A DNA stretch of 64,000 nt, from the NCBI RefSeq assembly GCF_028473665.1, contig NZ_CP098774.1, positions 930,001-994,000 on the forward strand, in the 5' to 3' direction. The stretch's first letter is position 1. Each line of letters begins with the position of its first letter. The translations under genes were made by a program, and so were the position numbers. The notes below the pieces were generated by a model. That model had not been told where the DNA came from, did not search any database, and was given only the letters and a program-made list of their open reading frames with translations. Positions 8,745-17,951 of this stretch are shown piece after piece. Source of the stretch: Sphingomonas sp. QA11. GTDB taxonomy: Bacteria; Pseudomonadota; Alphaproteobacteria; Sphingomonadales; Sphingomonadaceae.

Positions 8745-8995
8745 CCAAGCCCGACCTGAACGACCCCGCTCAGCGGGCCGCGTACCGACGCGAACTGCAG
8801 GGCGTCGCCAAGCCTTTGCGCTATACCGGTGTGGCTTTTGCGCTGCTTGGCGCGGTGCTGGCCATCGTCCGCAGCAAATGGGCGCCGCAGATGCCGTCGG
8901 CGATCCCGATGGCCGCATTGGCGCTCGGTGTGCTCAACATGCTGGCGGCGATCGCGCTCCGCACCCGTTACCACCAGCAACGCATGCGGGACTAG
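8741..8995 (+). CDS. Small two-helix inner-membrane protein
   Basis: An 84-residue protein starting in an ATGA overlap with the acetyltransferase stop. The first 28 residues are charged (MTKPDLNDPAQRAAYRRELQ). They are followed by two hydrophobic helices, about residues 29-44 (YTGVAFALLGAVLAIV) and 51-72, and a basic tail (RTRYHQQRMRD). I do not recognise a functional family. The architecture is that of small sphingomonad membrane proteins of unknown role. It closes the five-gene metZ operon and its stop lies 3 bp from the convergent regulator gene at 8999. Confidence 0.7.
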   Translation: MTKPDLNDPAQRAAYRRELQGVAKPLRYTGVAFALLGAVLAIVRSKWAPQMPSAIPMAALALGVLNMLAAIALRTRYHQQRMRD

Positions 8996-8998
8996 GTC

Positions 8999-10567
8999 TC
9001 AGCGGGCCTTCTTGTAGTCCGGTCGGATGCCGGACTGGGCCCAGTATCGTGTCAGGCCGATTTCGGTTGCGAGCCGCTCGAAACGCGGGTCGGCGCGCAT
9101 CGCCCCGGTGGTGGGCATGAACAGCGGAACGGTGCGGCGATCGGCGGGGCGGGTATAGCCGCCCTGCTGCTCCGTGAAGCGCACATCGCCCACCCGGAAT
9201 CCGCGACCGAAGAAATAGGCGTCGGCCAGGGCGAAGGCATCATCGAGCCGTCCGAGCGCACCGGCGAACTGGATCGTGTTCTCCGCCTGACCTGCTGCCC
9301 TGCGCGCCGCCGCCATATTCATCGCTATCGCGGCGTCGATATCGGTCCTGGCGCCGCTCGCAATGGCCCGGGCGCTGGCAAGCACCAGGTCGAAATTGCC
9401 CTCGGGAATGCCGGTCGGGCGTCCGCCGCGTTCCTCGCCAAAGGCGATCGCCTCGCGCGCGCGGCCGGTATAAGTAAGCAACTGAAAGCGTGTGAACCAG
9501 ACCGCATAGTGCATTGGGTATAGCGCGAAGGCATCGTCCATCGCGCGATCGGCCTCTTCGAGCCGCCCCGCCGCCCACAACAGCTGAACACGCGAATAGC
9601 TGAACCCGGGCGATGGCGCCGCGATCCTGGCAATCCGATCTGACAGGATAGCGGCCTCGGCCATGCGCCCCACCGAGGAAAGGAGGCTCGACAGCGTGCC
9701 CATGAACACTTCGCTATCCGGATGATCGGCCATTGCCTGTCTCAGCACCTGTTCGGCGGACTGCCAGTTGCCGATGCGCGGCTTGAGCGCGATCAAGGCA
9801 ACCTTGGCATAGGCATTGCGGGGGTCGAGCGAGAGCGCGCGCTCGGCAGCGGCACGGGCGCGTTCTTCCATGCTGGCAATATATTCCGAGGGCCGCGTTC
9901 GCGCCGCGGCCGCATAGGCGCCTGCCAGGGCGCCCCAACCATCGGCATAATCGGGTCGTATCTCGACTGCCCGGCGAAACAGGCCGATTGCCTGGGTGAT
10001 CCCTTCGGGATCGCCGTGGCTCATCGCCATGTTCGCCTGCTGCATAAACGGCGCGACGATGGCCGGCGCGGCATCACCGGACGCTCCGTGGCGCCACCAC
10101 AGGATACCGCCTGCTGCCGCGACAGAAGCACCTGCCGCGCCGGCGATGATCGCGCGTCGCGTCGGTAATCGAGGGCTCGACGGCCGAACCCCCTTCATTG
10201 CGGGCACCGACAGGCTTGCAGGGTGTGCGCCTTCGACGATCAGGCGATAACCGACCTTGGTCACGGTCTCGATGCGGAATCGGCCCCCGCCGATGCCTTC
10301 GGCAAGGCGTCGCAGCCGGGAGATCACCCGGTTGATCGCATCTTCGCCGACGACGCGCCCGTCCCAGCAGCTCCGGGTCAGGTCGTCACGCGAGAGTGTC
10401 GCTCCCTTCGCCCGGGCGAGGGCGACGAGCACCTGCATCACGCGGGGCTCGACCACTTCGCGTGTGCCGTCTGTTCCCACGATCTCGCGCGTGCCCGGCT
10501 CGACGGAAAGAGTGCCGAGCGCAAATGTCGGCTCATGTGCCAGGTCGATTCGATCGGCTGAAACCAA
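8999..10567 (-). CDS. CadC-like winged-helix regulator with TPR domain
   Basis: A 522-residue protein. Residues 15-112 are an OmpR/CadC-type winged helix without a receiver domain (FALGTLSVEPGTREIVG, EPRVMQVLVALARAKGATLS, INRVISRLRRL, TVTKVGYRLI). A single hydrophobic segment follows at about residues 138-160 (RAIIAGAAGASVAAAGGILW). The remainder is alpha-helical TPR-like sequence (AIGLFRRAVEIRPDYADGW, AAAERALSLDPRNAYAKVAL). It resembles membrane-tethered one-component regulators that sense a periplasmic signal through TPR repeats. The start is a TTG preceded by a strong GGGGGGAG. It is divergent from an UrcA-like gene, and a pair of CATCGGT direct repeats 11 bp apart lies just upstream of its start. 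Confidence 0.88.
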   Translation of the reverse strand: MVSADRIDLAHEPTFALGTLSVEPGTREIVGTDGTREVVEPRVMQVLVALARAKGATLSRDDLTRSCWDGRVVGEDAINRVISRLRRLAEGIGGGRFRIETVTKVGYRLIVEGAHPASLSVPAMKGVRPSSPRLPTRRAIIAGAAGASVAAAGGILWWRHGASGDAAPAIVAPFMQQANMAMSHGDPEGITQAIGLFRRAVEIRPDYADGWGALAGAYAAAARTRPSEYIASMEERARAAAERALSLDPRNAYAKVALIALKPRIGNWQSAEQVLRQAMADHPDSEVFMGTLSSLLSSVGRMAEAAILSDRIARIAAPSPGFSYSRVQLLWAAGRLEEADRAMDDAFALYPMHYAVWFTRFQLLTYTGRAREAIAFGEERGGRPTGIPEGNFDLVLASARAIASGARTDIDAAIAMNMAAARRAAGQAENTIQFAGALGRLDDAFALADAYFFGRGFRVGDVRFTEQQGGYTRPADRRTVPLFMPTTGAMRADPRFERLATEIGLTRYWAQSGIRPDYKKAR

Positions 10568-10581
10568 GCTTCTCCCCCCAC

Positions 10582-10599
10582 CATCGGTATTTCATCGGT
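10582..10599. promoter_or_regulatory. Direct repeat, candidate operator of the CadC-like regulator
   Basis: CATCGGT occurs at 10582-10588 and again at 10593-10599, one helical turn (11 bp) apart. The pair lies between the divergent regulator (start 10567) and the UrcA-like gene (start 10713). OmpR/CadC-type winged helices usually bind tandem direct repeats with 10-11 bp periodicity, so this is a plausible autoregulatory site. No binding data are available. Confidence 0.4.
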
Positions 10600-10712
10600 G
10601 AATGATCAGGCCTTCATCACCTGCTCATCCTCTCGATCAGACCTGCTTCCTGTCATGTATCCGGCATCGAGGCGGCTCGGTCTCGCCAGCCGCCATCCGA
10701 ACGGAAGCCATC

Positions 10713-11030
10713 ATGCACAAGCTCTTTATCGCCGCCAGCGCGGCCTTTGCCACCCTTGCCCTCGGCCCCGCCAATGCAGGCGACAGAAGCTGGAAGGTCG
10801 GCAACTACCAATATCACCTCTATTATGGCGAGCTCGACATGAACAGCGCTGCAGGTCGGGCGACGATGCTCGGGCGGGTCGCCAGGGCAGCGGGCAAGCT
10901 CTGCGCCGAGCGCCTCGACCGCAACGAATGCGTTGCTGCGACGATCGAGCAGGCAACCCGCGCAAAGGGCGGCACGTCGCTGAAGCTCGCCCTGAGCGAA
11001 CGCGATGCGGTGCACTACGCCGCGCGCTGA
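10713..11030 (+). CDS. UrcA-like periplasmic protein
   Basis: A 105-residue exported protein. A signal peptide (MHKLFIAASAAFATLALG, cleavage near ANAG) precedes a small domain. The domain has YHLYYGELDMNSAAGRATML, RVARAAGKLCAERLDRNECV and a final ERDAVHYAAR. The Y-x-D-L-x-t-x-x-G pattern with two cysteines about 11 residues apart matches the UrcA family of alphaproteobacterial periplasmic proteins, whose role is unknown. The open frame begins at 10602, but only the ATG at 10713 gives a signal peptide. It is divergent from the CadC-like regulator and ends before a good Rho-independent terminator, so it is a single-gene unit probably under that regulator. Confidence 0.75.
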   Translation: MHKLFIAASAAFATLALGPANAGDRSWKVGNYQYHLYYGELDMNSAAGRATMLGRVARAAGKLCAERLDRNECVAATIEQATRAKGGTSLKLALSERDAVHYAAR

Positions 11031-11094
11031 TCATCTTGTCCGAAAAGGAGGATGGCGGGTCATTTACCCTTTGAGGCGCCGTCCTCCCGAACCT

Positions 11095-11120
11095 CCCTCC
11101 CCGCAAGGGGAGGGTTTTTT
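11095..11120 (+). terminator. Rho-independent terminator after the UrcA-like gene
   Basis: A perfect 8-bp stem, CCCTCCCC (11095-11102) and GGGGAGGG (11107-11114), closes a GCAA tetraloop. Six thymines follow (11115-11120). It ends the plus-strand UrcA-like transcript and lies between convergent genes. The stem sequence recurs at 41170-41187. Confidence 0.85.
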
Positions 11121-11147
11121 CTTCAGCCTGGAACGAATCGCCGGAGA

Positions 11148-13151
<2,004 letters not shown>

Positions 13152-13334
13152 TCAGGGGTGCAAGAGCGGGCCTATGTCCGACTGCTGCAGCGGATTTTGC
13201 GCGGGAATAGATTTGTAAGTAAATGTTTCTATGTGTGGTAATTAAGCAACAATACTTCTTGCAAATGAAAGAACCCTGCATCGAAATCGATCGCTCGTTC
13301 GTAGCACTCCCGCCACGCAATCAGGGAGTATAAG

Positions 13335-14171
13335 ATGCGCAGCCAGTTCCTTATCGCAGTTTCTTCGTCCATCGCGGCTCTCGCTATCGCCAGCCCGGCG
13401 ATAGCGCAGACAGAAGAAAAGCCTTTCGATGGCGTTTATATAGGTGCGAGCGTCGGATATGACATGCAGTCGAGCGACCGCGGGTCGACAATCCTGTTCG
13501 ACCGTGATCTTAACGGAAGTTTCGGCGACACAGTCACTACTTCGGGCGGCGCCAATGCCTTCAGCCCAGGCTTCTGCAGCGGCCGCGCCCGGACCTCCGC
13601 ACCGCTGGACGGCTGCGTCAACGACAAGGATGGGATCAGCTATTCGGCGCGCGTCGGCTTCGACAAGCAGTTCGGATCGATCGTCGCCGGCCTGGTCGGC
13701 GAGTTCGGCAAGAGCGAAGTACGCGACAGCGTGTCCGCCTATAGCACGACGCCGGCACGCTATTCGATGACGCGTGAGGTCGACTGGAACGCCAATCTTC
13801 GCGCCCGGCTCGGTTACGCCGCCAACACCACGCTGTTCTACGCGACCGGCGGCGGCGCCTATGCGCGGGTCGACTCCACTTTCCAGACCAGCAACACCGC
13901 CAATTCCTTCACCGGACGCGGCAAGCGCGGCGCCTGGGGCTTTGTCGCCGGCGGCGGTATTGAGCAGAAGCTTAGCCCCAGCTTCTCGGTCGGGTTGGAA
14001 TATCTGTTCAATCAATACAAGGACGATGACTATGTCGTCCGCGCCGGGCCGGGCACCGCTCCTATGACCAACCCGTTCCTGCTGGGTAATGCCAACGGCA
14101 CGGACTTCATCCGCAGCGACGACAAGTTCCGCTGGCACAGCGTGCGCGCGACAGCGGCTTTCCGCTTCTGA
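13335..14171 (+). CDS. Outer-membrane beta-barrel protein, Omp25/OmpA-like
   Basis: A 278-residue exported protein with a clear signal peptide (MRSQFLIAVSSSIAALAIA, cleavage after AIAQ). A predicted 8-stranded barrel follows. FDGVYIGASVGYDMQ is strand 1, YSARVGFDKQFGSIVAGLVGE is next, then WNANLRARLGYA and WGFVAGGGIEQKLSPSFSVG, and the C terminus is VRATAAFRF with terminal phenylalanine. This is the Opacity/Omp25 porin-like family of alphaproteobacterial surface proteins. A long extracellular loop (about residues 58-95) contains a Cys pair (SPGFCSGRAR and LDGCVND). The start has a good site (CAGGGAG). The upstream 207 bp are A+T-rich relative to the genome. Confidence 0.85.
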   Translation: MRSQFLIAVSSSIAALAIASPAIAQTEEKPFDGVYIGASVGYDMQSSDRGSTILFDRDLNGSFGDTVTTSGGANAFSPGFCSGRARTSAPLDGCVNDKDGISYSARVGFDKQFGSIVAGLVGEFGKSEVRDSVSAYSTTPARYSMTREVDWNANLRARLGYAANTTLFYATGGGAYARVDSTFQTSNTANSFTGRGKRGAWGFVAGGGIEQKLSPSFSVGLEYLFNQYKDDDYVVRAGPGTAPMTNPFLLGNANGTDFIRSDDKFRWHSVRATAAFRF

Positions 14172-14181
14172 AACGACAATG

Positions 14182-14211
14182 GGCCGGGCCACCCCATCAG
14201 GTGACCCGGCC
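14182..14211. terminator. Stem-loop between convergent genes
   Basis: GGCCGGG (14182-14188) pairs with CCCGGCC (14205-14211), with an inner CACC/GGTG helix. It lies 10 nt after the outer-membrane protein stop and before the convergent gcrA stop. Neither strand has a clear T-run, so it may act as a bidirectional or Rho-assisted terminator, or as an mRNA-end stabiliser. Confidence 0.5.
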
Positions 14212-14234
14212 TATGGTTGCCGATCCGTCGGCGA

Positions 14235-14936
14235 TCAGCGGACGCGCGGGCCGCCAAAGGGCAGGGGCGGCGGCGGACGGCGATCGCGTCGGGGGAGCTG
14301 CGCCTGATAAGCATGGCCGCAATGCGCGACACAATAGGGGAAGCCCGGGTTCACCTTGTCGCCGCAGAAGTGGAAATCGGGTTCGCCGGGATGGCCGAGC
14401 GGCCATTTGCAGATCTTGTCGTTGAGATCGAGCAGGGTCGTCTTGCCCGCCATGTCGGCCGAGGGCTTAGCGGGAACGAGCCGGCGTGGAGGCGCCGGAG
14501 TGATCGGGGCCTGCTGCTCACCAGGGGCCTGGCGCAGGAATCCGCCAGGGCCGACCGAGCGCATGATGGGCTGCGGAGCAGCGGCGACGGGTGCCGCGAC
14601 GACTTCGACCTCGCTGTCGGTATCGTCGTCATCCTCTTCCTCGTCGATCTCGACCTTGGCGGCGATCGGCGTCGGAGCGGGAGCAGGCTGTGCGGCGCGC
14701 TCCGGCGCCTTGGGCGGAGCGGGCTTGGGTTCCGGCGTCGCAGTGGCTGCAGCAGCCTTGGCATCAGGTTCGTTCGGCTTAACGGGCGACGGGCGCGATT
14801 GCAGGCCGAGACGATGCGCCTTGCCGATCACCGCATTACGGCTGACGCCGCCCAGTTCCTCGGCAATCTGGCTGGCCGTCTGGCCAGCTTCCCACATCTT
14901 CCTAAGCGTATCGATTCGCTCGTCGGTCCAGGCCAT
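14235..14936 (-). CDS. gcrA: GcrA family cell cycle regulator
   Basis: A 233-residue protein whose first 45 residues (MAWTDERIDTLRKMWEAGQT, then SQIAEELGGVSRNAVIGKAHRLGL) are the diagnostic GcrA DNA-binding domain. The middle (about residues 50-155) is a Pro/Ala- and Asp/Glu-rich linker with an EEEDDDD run. The C-terminal domain contains CKWPLGHPGEPDFHFCGDK and YCVAHCGHAYQ, a conserved cysteine/histidine-containing segment that contacts sigma-70 in Caulobacter. GcrA recruits RNA polymerase to promoters bearing CcrM-methylated GANTC sites. A good site (GAGGAATAAAG) precedes the ATG. It is divergent from an ABC-2 permease across 63 bp. The acidic linker is longer than in Caulobacter. Confidence 0.95.
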   Translation of the reverse strand: MAWTDERIDTLRKMWEAGQTASQIAEELGGVSRNAVIGKAHRLGLQSRPSPVKPNEPDAKAAAATATPEPKPAPPKAPERAAQPAPAPTPIAAKVEIDEEEDDDDTDSEVEVVAAPVAAAPQPIMRSVGPGGFLRQAPGEQQAPITPAPPRRLVPAKPSADMAGKTTLLDLNDKICKWPLGHPGEPDFHFCGDKVNPGFPYCVAHCGHAYQAQLPRRDRRPPPPLPFGGPRVR

Positions 14937-14999
14937 CTTTATTCCTCAAGTCGCATTGCCGGGTTGCGGGCGGCGGCGGCAGCTATTAGCGCGTCCGCA

Positions 15000-15851
15000 A
15001 TGAGCAGCCAGCCCCCAATCGGCGAAATCCAGTCGTCGGTGATGAACGCCCCTGGCGTTCCCGTGATCAGGAACGTCAATTGGGGCGGTCTTCGCACGCT
15101 CTATATCAAGGAGGTGCGCCGTTTCTTCAAGGTGCAGCTTCAAACGATATGGGCGCCGGCGATCACGACGCTCCTCTTTCTGATCATTTTCACCGTCGCG
15201 ACGGGTGGAAAGCGCCCGGTGCATGTCGGCGGAGTCGATGTGCCCTTCGCCGATTTCATCGCGCCGGGGCTGATCGTGATGGGCATGCTGCAGAACGCGT
15301 TCGCCAATGCGAGCTTCTCGTTGCTGGTCGGCAAGATCCAGGGAACGATCGTCGATTATCTCATGCCGCCGCTGTCGACTGCCGAACTGCTCGTCGCGAT
15401 GGTCGGCGGCGCGGTGACGCGCGCTTTGTGCGTGGGACTGACAGTCTGGCTGGCGATGGCGCTATGGCCGGGCGTTCATGTCACGCCGACGCATCCGATC
15501 GCTATCCTCTGGTTCGGACTGCTCGGCGCCGTATTCCTCGCGCTGATCGGTATCCTCACCTCGATCTGGGCGGAAAAATTCGATCATGCGGCGGCGGTGC
15601 AGAATTTCTTCATCGCGCCGCTGACGTTGCTCTCCGGCACCTTCTATTCGGTCGATCATCTGGCCCCGGCATTCCGCATCTTCAGCCATATCAACCCGTT
15701 CTTCTATGTCATTTCGGGTTTCCGTTACGGGTTCCTCGGCACCGCCGATTCACCGGTGATGCTTGGCGGCATCGTCATCCTGGTGATCGATGTGGTGCTC
15801 GGCCTGCTGTGCTACAGCCTGCTGCGGAGCGGCTGGAAGCTGAAGAACTAG
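15000..15851 (+). CDS. ABC-2 type transporter permease
   Basis: About 283 residues with six hydrophobic segments. The N terminus RTLYIKEVRRFFKVQLQTIW, FADFIAPGLIVMGMLQNAFANASFSLLVGK and FIAPLTLLSGTFYSVD match the ABC-2 membrane family of the NodJ/YadH type. These pair with a separate ATPase to export lipids, polysaccharides or drugs. No ATP-binding gene lies beside it in this window, so the partner must be elsewhere. The open frame reaches back to 14217 through the gcrA gene on the other strand. The start at 15000 avoids that overlap, and an ATG at 15042 is another possibility. The stop is 3 bp from the convergent dehydrogenase. Confidence 0.85.
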   Translation: MSSQPPIGEIQSSVMNAPGVPVIRNVNWGGLRTLYIKEVRRFFKVQLQTIWAPAITTLLFLIIFTVATGGKRPVHVGGVDVPFADFIAPGLIVMGMLQNAFANASFSLLVGKIQGTIVDYLMPPLSTAELLVAMVGGAVTRALCVGLTVWLAMALWPGVHVTPTHPIAILWFGLLGAVFLALIGILTSIWAEKFDHAAAVQNFFIAPLTLLSGTFYSVDHLAPAFRIFSHINPFFYVISGFRYGFLGTADSPVMLGGIVILVIDVVLGLLCYSLLRSGWKLKN

Positions 15852-15854
15852 GGC

Positions 15855-16868
15855 CTAGACCCAGCCTTCGAGTACCTGGTCCGGCGGGCGATGTCCGTCG
15901 GCCCACATCCGGATATTGGCGATTACCTTCTCGCCCATCGCCATCCGGCCCTCATAGGTCGCCGATCCCATATGGGGGATCATCATGACGTTGGGCAGCG
16001 CGAGCAGCCGGGGATCGATTTCCGGCTCGAATTTCCATACGTCCAGACCCGCCCCTGCAAGCCGGCCATTCTCCAGCGCTTCGATCAGCGCGTCCTCGTC
16101 GACGATGCCGCCGCGCGCCGTGTTGATGATGCAGGCGGTCGGACGCATCAGTGCCAGCCGGCGCGCATCGATCATGTTTTCGCTGTCGGCGTTGCGCGGC
16201 GTATGGATCGTCAGGATGTCGGTCGCCTGGAGCAAGCCGTCGAGCGTGTCGTGCCACGTCGCGCCGAACTCGGCTTCGACCGTCTCGGGCAGGCGGTGGC
16301 GGTTATGGTAATGGATCGACAGGCCAAAGGCGCGCGCGCGCCGGGCAACCGCACGGCCGATGCGGCCCATGCCGGCGATGCCAAGCGCTTTGCCGCCAAT
16401 GCGATGTCCGAGCATCCCGCTTGGCGCCCAGCCCTTCCAGGCGCCGTCACGCACCAGCTTCTCGCCCTCGCCGAGGCGACGCGGCACGGACAGGATCAGC
16501 GCCATCGTGATGTCGGCGGTATCCTCGGTCAGGACGCCGGGTGTGTTGGTGACGACGATGCCGCGCGCCCGCGCCGCCTTCAGGTCGATATGGTTCACGC
16601 CTGCGCCGAAATTGGCGATCAGCTTCAACCGCGCGCCCGCACCCTCGATCAGCGCCGCATCGATGGTGTCGGTGACGGTCGGTACGAACACGTCGCAATC
16701 GGCCATCGCGCCGGCGAGGCGCGCGCGGTCCATCGGCACGTCACCACGATTGTTCGTTGTGTCGAACAATTGCTCCATCCGCTCCATCACCGTATCGGCG
16801 AGCTCGCGGGTGACGATCACCCGGGGCGTTGGCACTTTCGGATTCGGGGCGCGTCTCATTTCGGGCAT
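15855..16868 (-). CDS. D-isomer-specific 2-hydroxyacid dehydrogenase (glyoxylate/hydroxypyruvate reductase type)
   Basis: A 337-residue NAD(P)-dependent reductase. The nucleotide-binding motif is GKALGIAGMGRIGRAVARRA. The three catalytic residues are visible: Arg in INTARGGIVDEDAL, Glu in FEPEIDPRLLALPN, and His in MIPHMGSATYEGR. The N-terminal half carries GARLKLIANFGAGVNHIDL and TNTPGVLTEDTADITMALIL, which fit the glyoxylate/hydroxypyruvate reductase (GRHPR/GyaR) branch acting on glyoxylate, hydroxypyruvate or D-glycerate. The open frame extends to 17432 across the divergent SH3 gene. The start at 16868 (MPEMRRAP) keeps the usual length, with an in-frame ATG at 16859 as alternative. Confidence 0.9.
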   Translation of the reverse strand: MPEMRRAPNPKVPTPRVIVTRELADTVMERMEQLFDTTNNRGDVPMDRARLAGAMADCDVFVPTVTDTIDAALIEGAGARLKLIANFGAGVNHIDLKAARARGIVVTNTPGVLTEDTADITMALILSVPRRLGEGEKLVRDGAWKGWAPSGMLGHRIGGKALGIAGMGRIGRAVARRARAFGLSIHYHNRHRLPETVEAEFGATWHDTLDGLLQATDILTIHTPRNADSENMIDARRLALMRPTACIINTARGGIVDEDALIEALENGRLAGAGLDVWKFEPEIDPRLLALPNVMMIPHMGSATYEGRMAMGEKVIANIRMWADGHRPPDQVLEGWV

Positions 16869-16964
16869 GAATAAGGCTTGGCGAAGCCTTCTGCCCTCGT
16901 CAACGGTGGTTGAAGCCAGCCCGACGAACAGGGTAAACCAAATCCGATCGGAGGAAGACCAGAT

Positions 16965-17468
16965 ATGCGTTTCGGGACGACTATCGTGCTTGCGGCAGCG
17001 GCTGCCAGCCTGGCCGCGACCGCCGTCGCGCCTGCGCTCGCTGCACTCGTCCAGAAAAAGACGCCCTATTTCGCCTCGATCTCCGCGAGCAAGGCCCGGA
17101 TGCGCACCGGGCCGGGCAGGACCTATCCGGCGAGCTGGCTCTATCAGCGTGCTGACCTGCCGGTGAAGGTGATCGATATCTACGATCGCGGCGCCTGGAT
17201 AAAGGTGGAGGACCCGGGGGGAACCCAGGGCTGGATGATGGGCAAGCTGATTAGCGATACCCGAACCGGGCTCGTGATGGGCACCATCGCCGAACTGCGC
17301 GATTCGCCGCGTTATGGTGGCCGGGTGACGTGGCGGGTCGAGCCCGGCGTGGTCGGCCGGCTGAGCAAATGCGCGCGGGGCTGGTGCCATTTCGACGTGC
17401 GCGGGCGTGGCGGCTATGTCGAGGCGAATCATTTATGGGGTGTGGCGACGGACGAGACGCTGGGCTGA
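16965..17468 (+). CDS. Secreted bacterial SH3-domain protein
   Basis: A 167-residue exported protein with a signal peptide ending APALA. Two SH3-like repeats follow. The first has SISASKARMRTGPGRTYPAS, LPVKVIDIYDRGAWIKVED and TQGWMMGKLIS. The second has AELRDSPRYGGRVTWRVEPG and CARGWCHFDVRGRGGYVEANHLWGV. This is the PF06347-type SH3 protein found in many alphaproteobacteria, thought to bind peptidoglycan or wall-linked targets in the periplasm. It starts 96 bp from the divergent dehydrogenase with a GGAGG-like site (tcggaggaaga). The downstream acetyltransferase begins 8 bp after its stop. Confidence 0.88.
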   Translation: MRFGTTIVLAAAAASLAATAVAPALAALVQKKTPYFASISASKARMRTGPGRTYPASWLYQRADLPVKVIDIYDRGAWIKVEDPGGTQGWMMGKLISDTRTGLVMGTIAELRDSPRYGGRVTWRVEPGVVGRLSKCARGWCHFDVRGRGGYVEANHLWGVATDETLG

Positions 17469-17476
17469 TTTACGCC

Positions 17477-17932
17477 ATGCAGATCATACGTGACGATGTG
17501 ACGCATCCGGACGTCATCGCGCTGCTCGAATTCCACCTGCGCGCCGCCTTCGAGAATTCGCCGCCCGGAAGCGTGTTCGCGCTTGACCTGACTGGTCTGC
17601 GCCATCCCTCCATTACCTTGTGGTCGGCGTGGGACGGCGCGGCTCTGCTTGGCCTCGCCGCCCTCAAGCAGCTCGATACGGCGCATGGCGAACTGAAATC
17701 GATGCGCACCGCGCCCGCTCATTTGCGCCGTGGCGTAGCGGCGACGATGCTTGATCACCTGATCGAGGAAGGCCGGGCGCGTGGCTACAAGCGATTGAGC
17801 CTGGAGACGGGATCAAACCCGCCCTTCGCGCCGGCAAGGGCACTGTATGAGCGGGCGGGGTTCGTCCCGTGCGGACCGTTCGCGGATTATGTCGATACCG
17901 ATTTCAGCCGCTACTATGTGCTGACGCTCTGA
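17477..17932 (+). CDS. GNAT-family N-acetyltransferase
   Basis: A 151-residue acetyltransferase. LGLAALKQL is the central beta strand, and GELKSMRTAPAHLRRGVAATMLDHLIEE is motif A with the R-x-x-G-x-A acetyl-CoA loop. YKRLSLETGSNPPFAPARAL and YERAGFVPCGPFADYVDTDF form motif B. This is close to the YsnE/PhnO-like small-molecule acetyltransferases. The start at 17477 (MQIIRDDV) was taken because the longer frame to 17330 lies inside the SH3 gene. It follows that gene by 8 bp, so the two are likely co-transcribed, although no functional link is evident. Confidence 0.85.
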   Translation: MQIIRDDVTHPDVIALLEFHLRAAFENSPPGSVFALDLTGLRHPSITLWSAWDGAALLGLAALKQLDTAHGELKSMRTAPAHLRRGVAATMLDHLIEEGRARGYKRLSLETGSNPPFAPARALYERAGFVPCGPFADYVDTDFSRYYVLTL

Positions 17933-17933
17933 C

Positions 17934-17950
17934 CCTCCCTTTTGGGGAGG
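17934..17950. terminator. Short hairpin in the 19-bp gap between convergent genes
   Basis: CCTCCC (17934-17939) and GGGAGG (17945-17950) form a 6-bp stem around a TTTTG loop. It fills the gap between the acetyltransferase and thiolase stops. It has no T-run on either side. Confidence 0.45.
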
Positions 17951-17951
17951 C

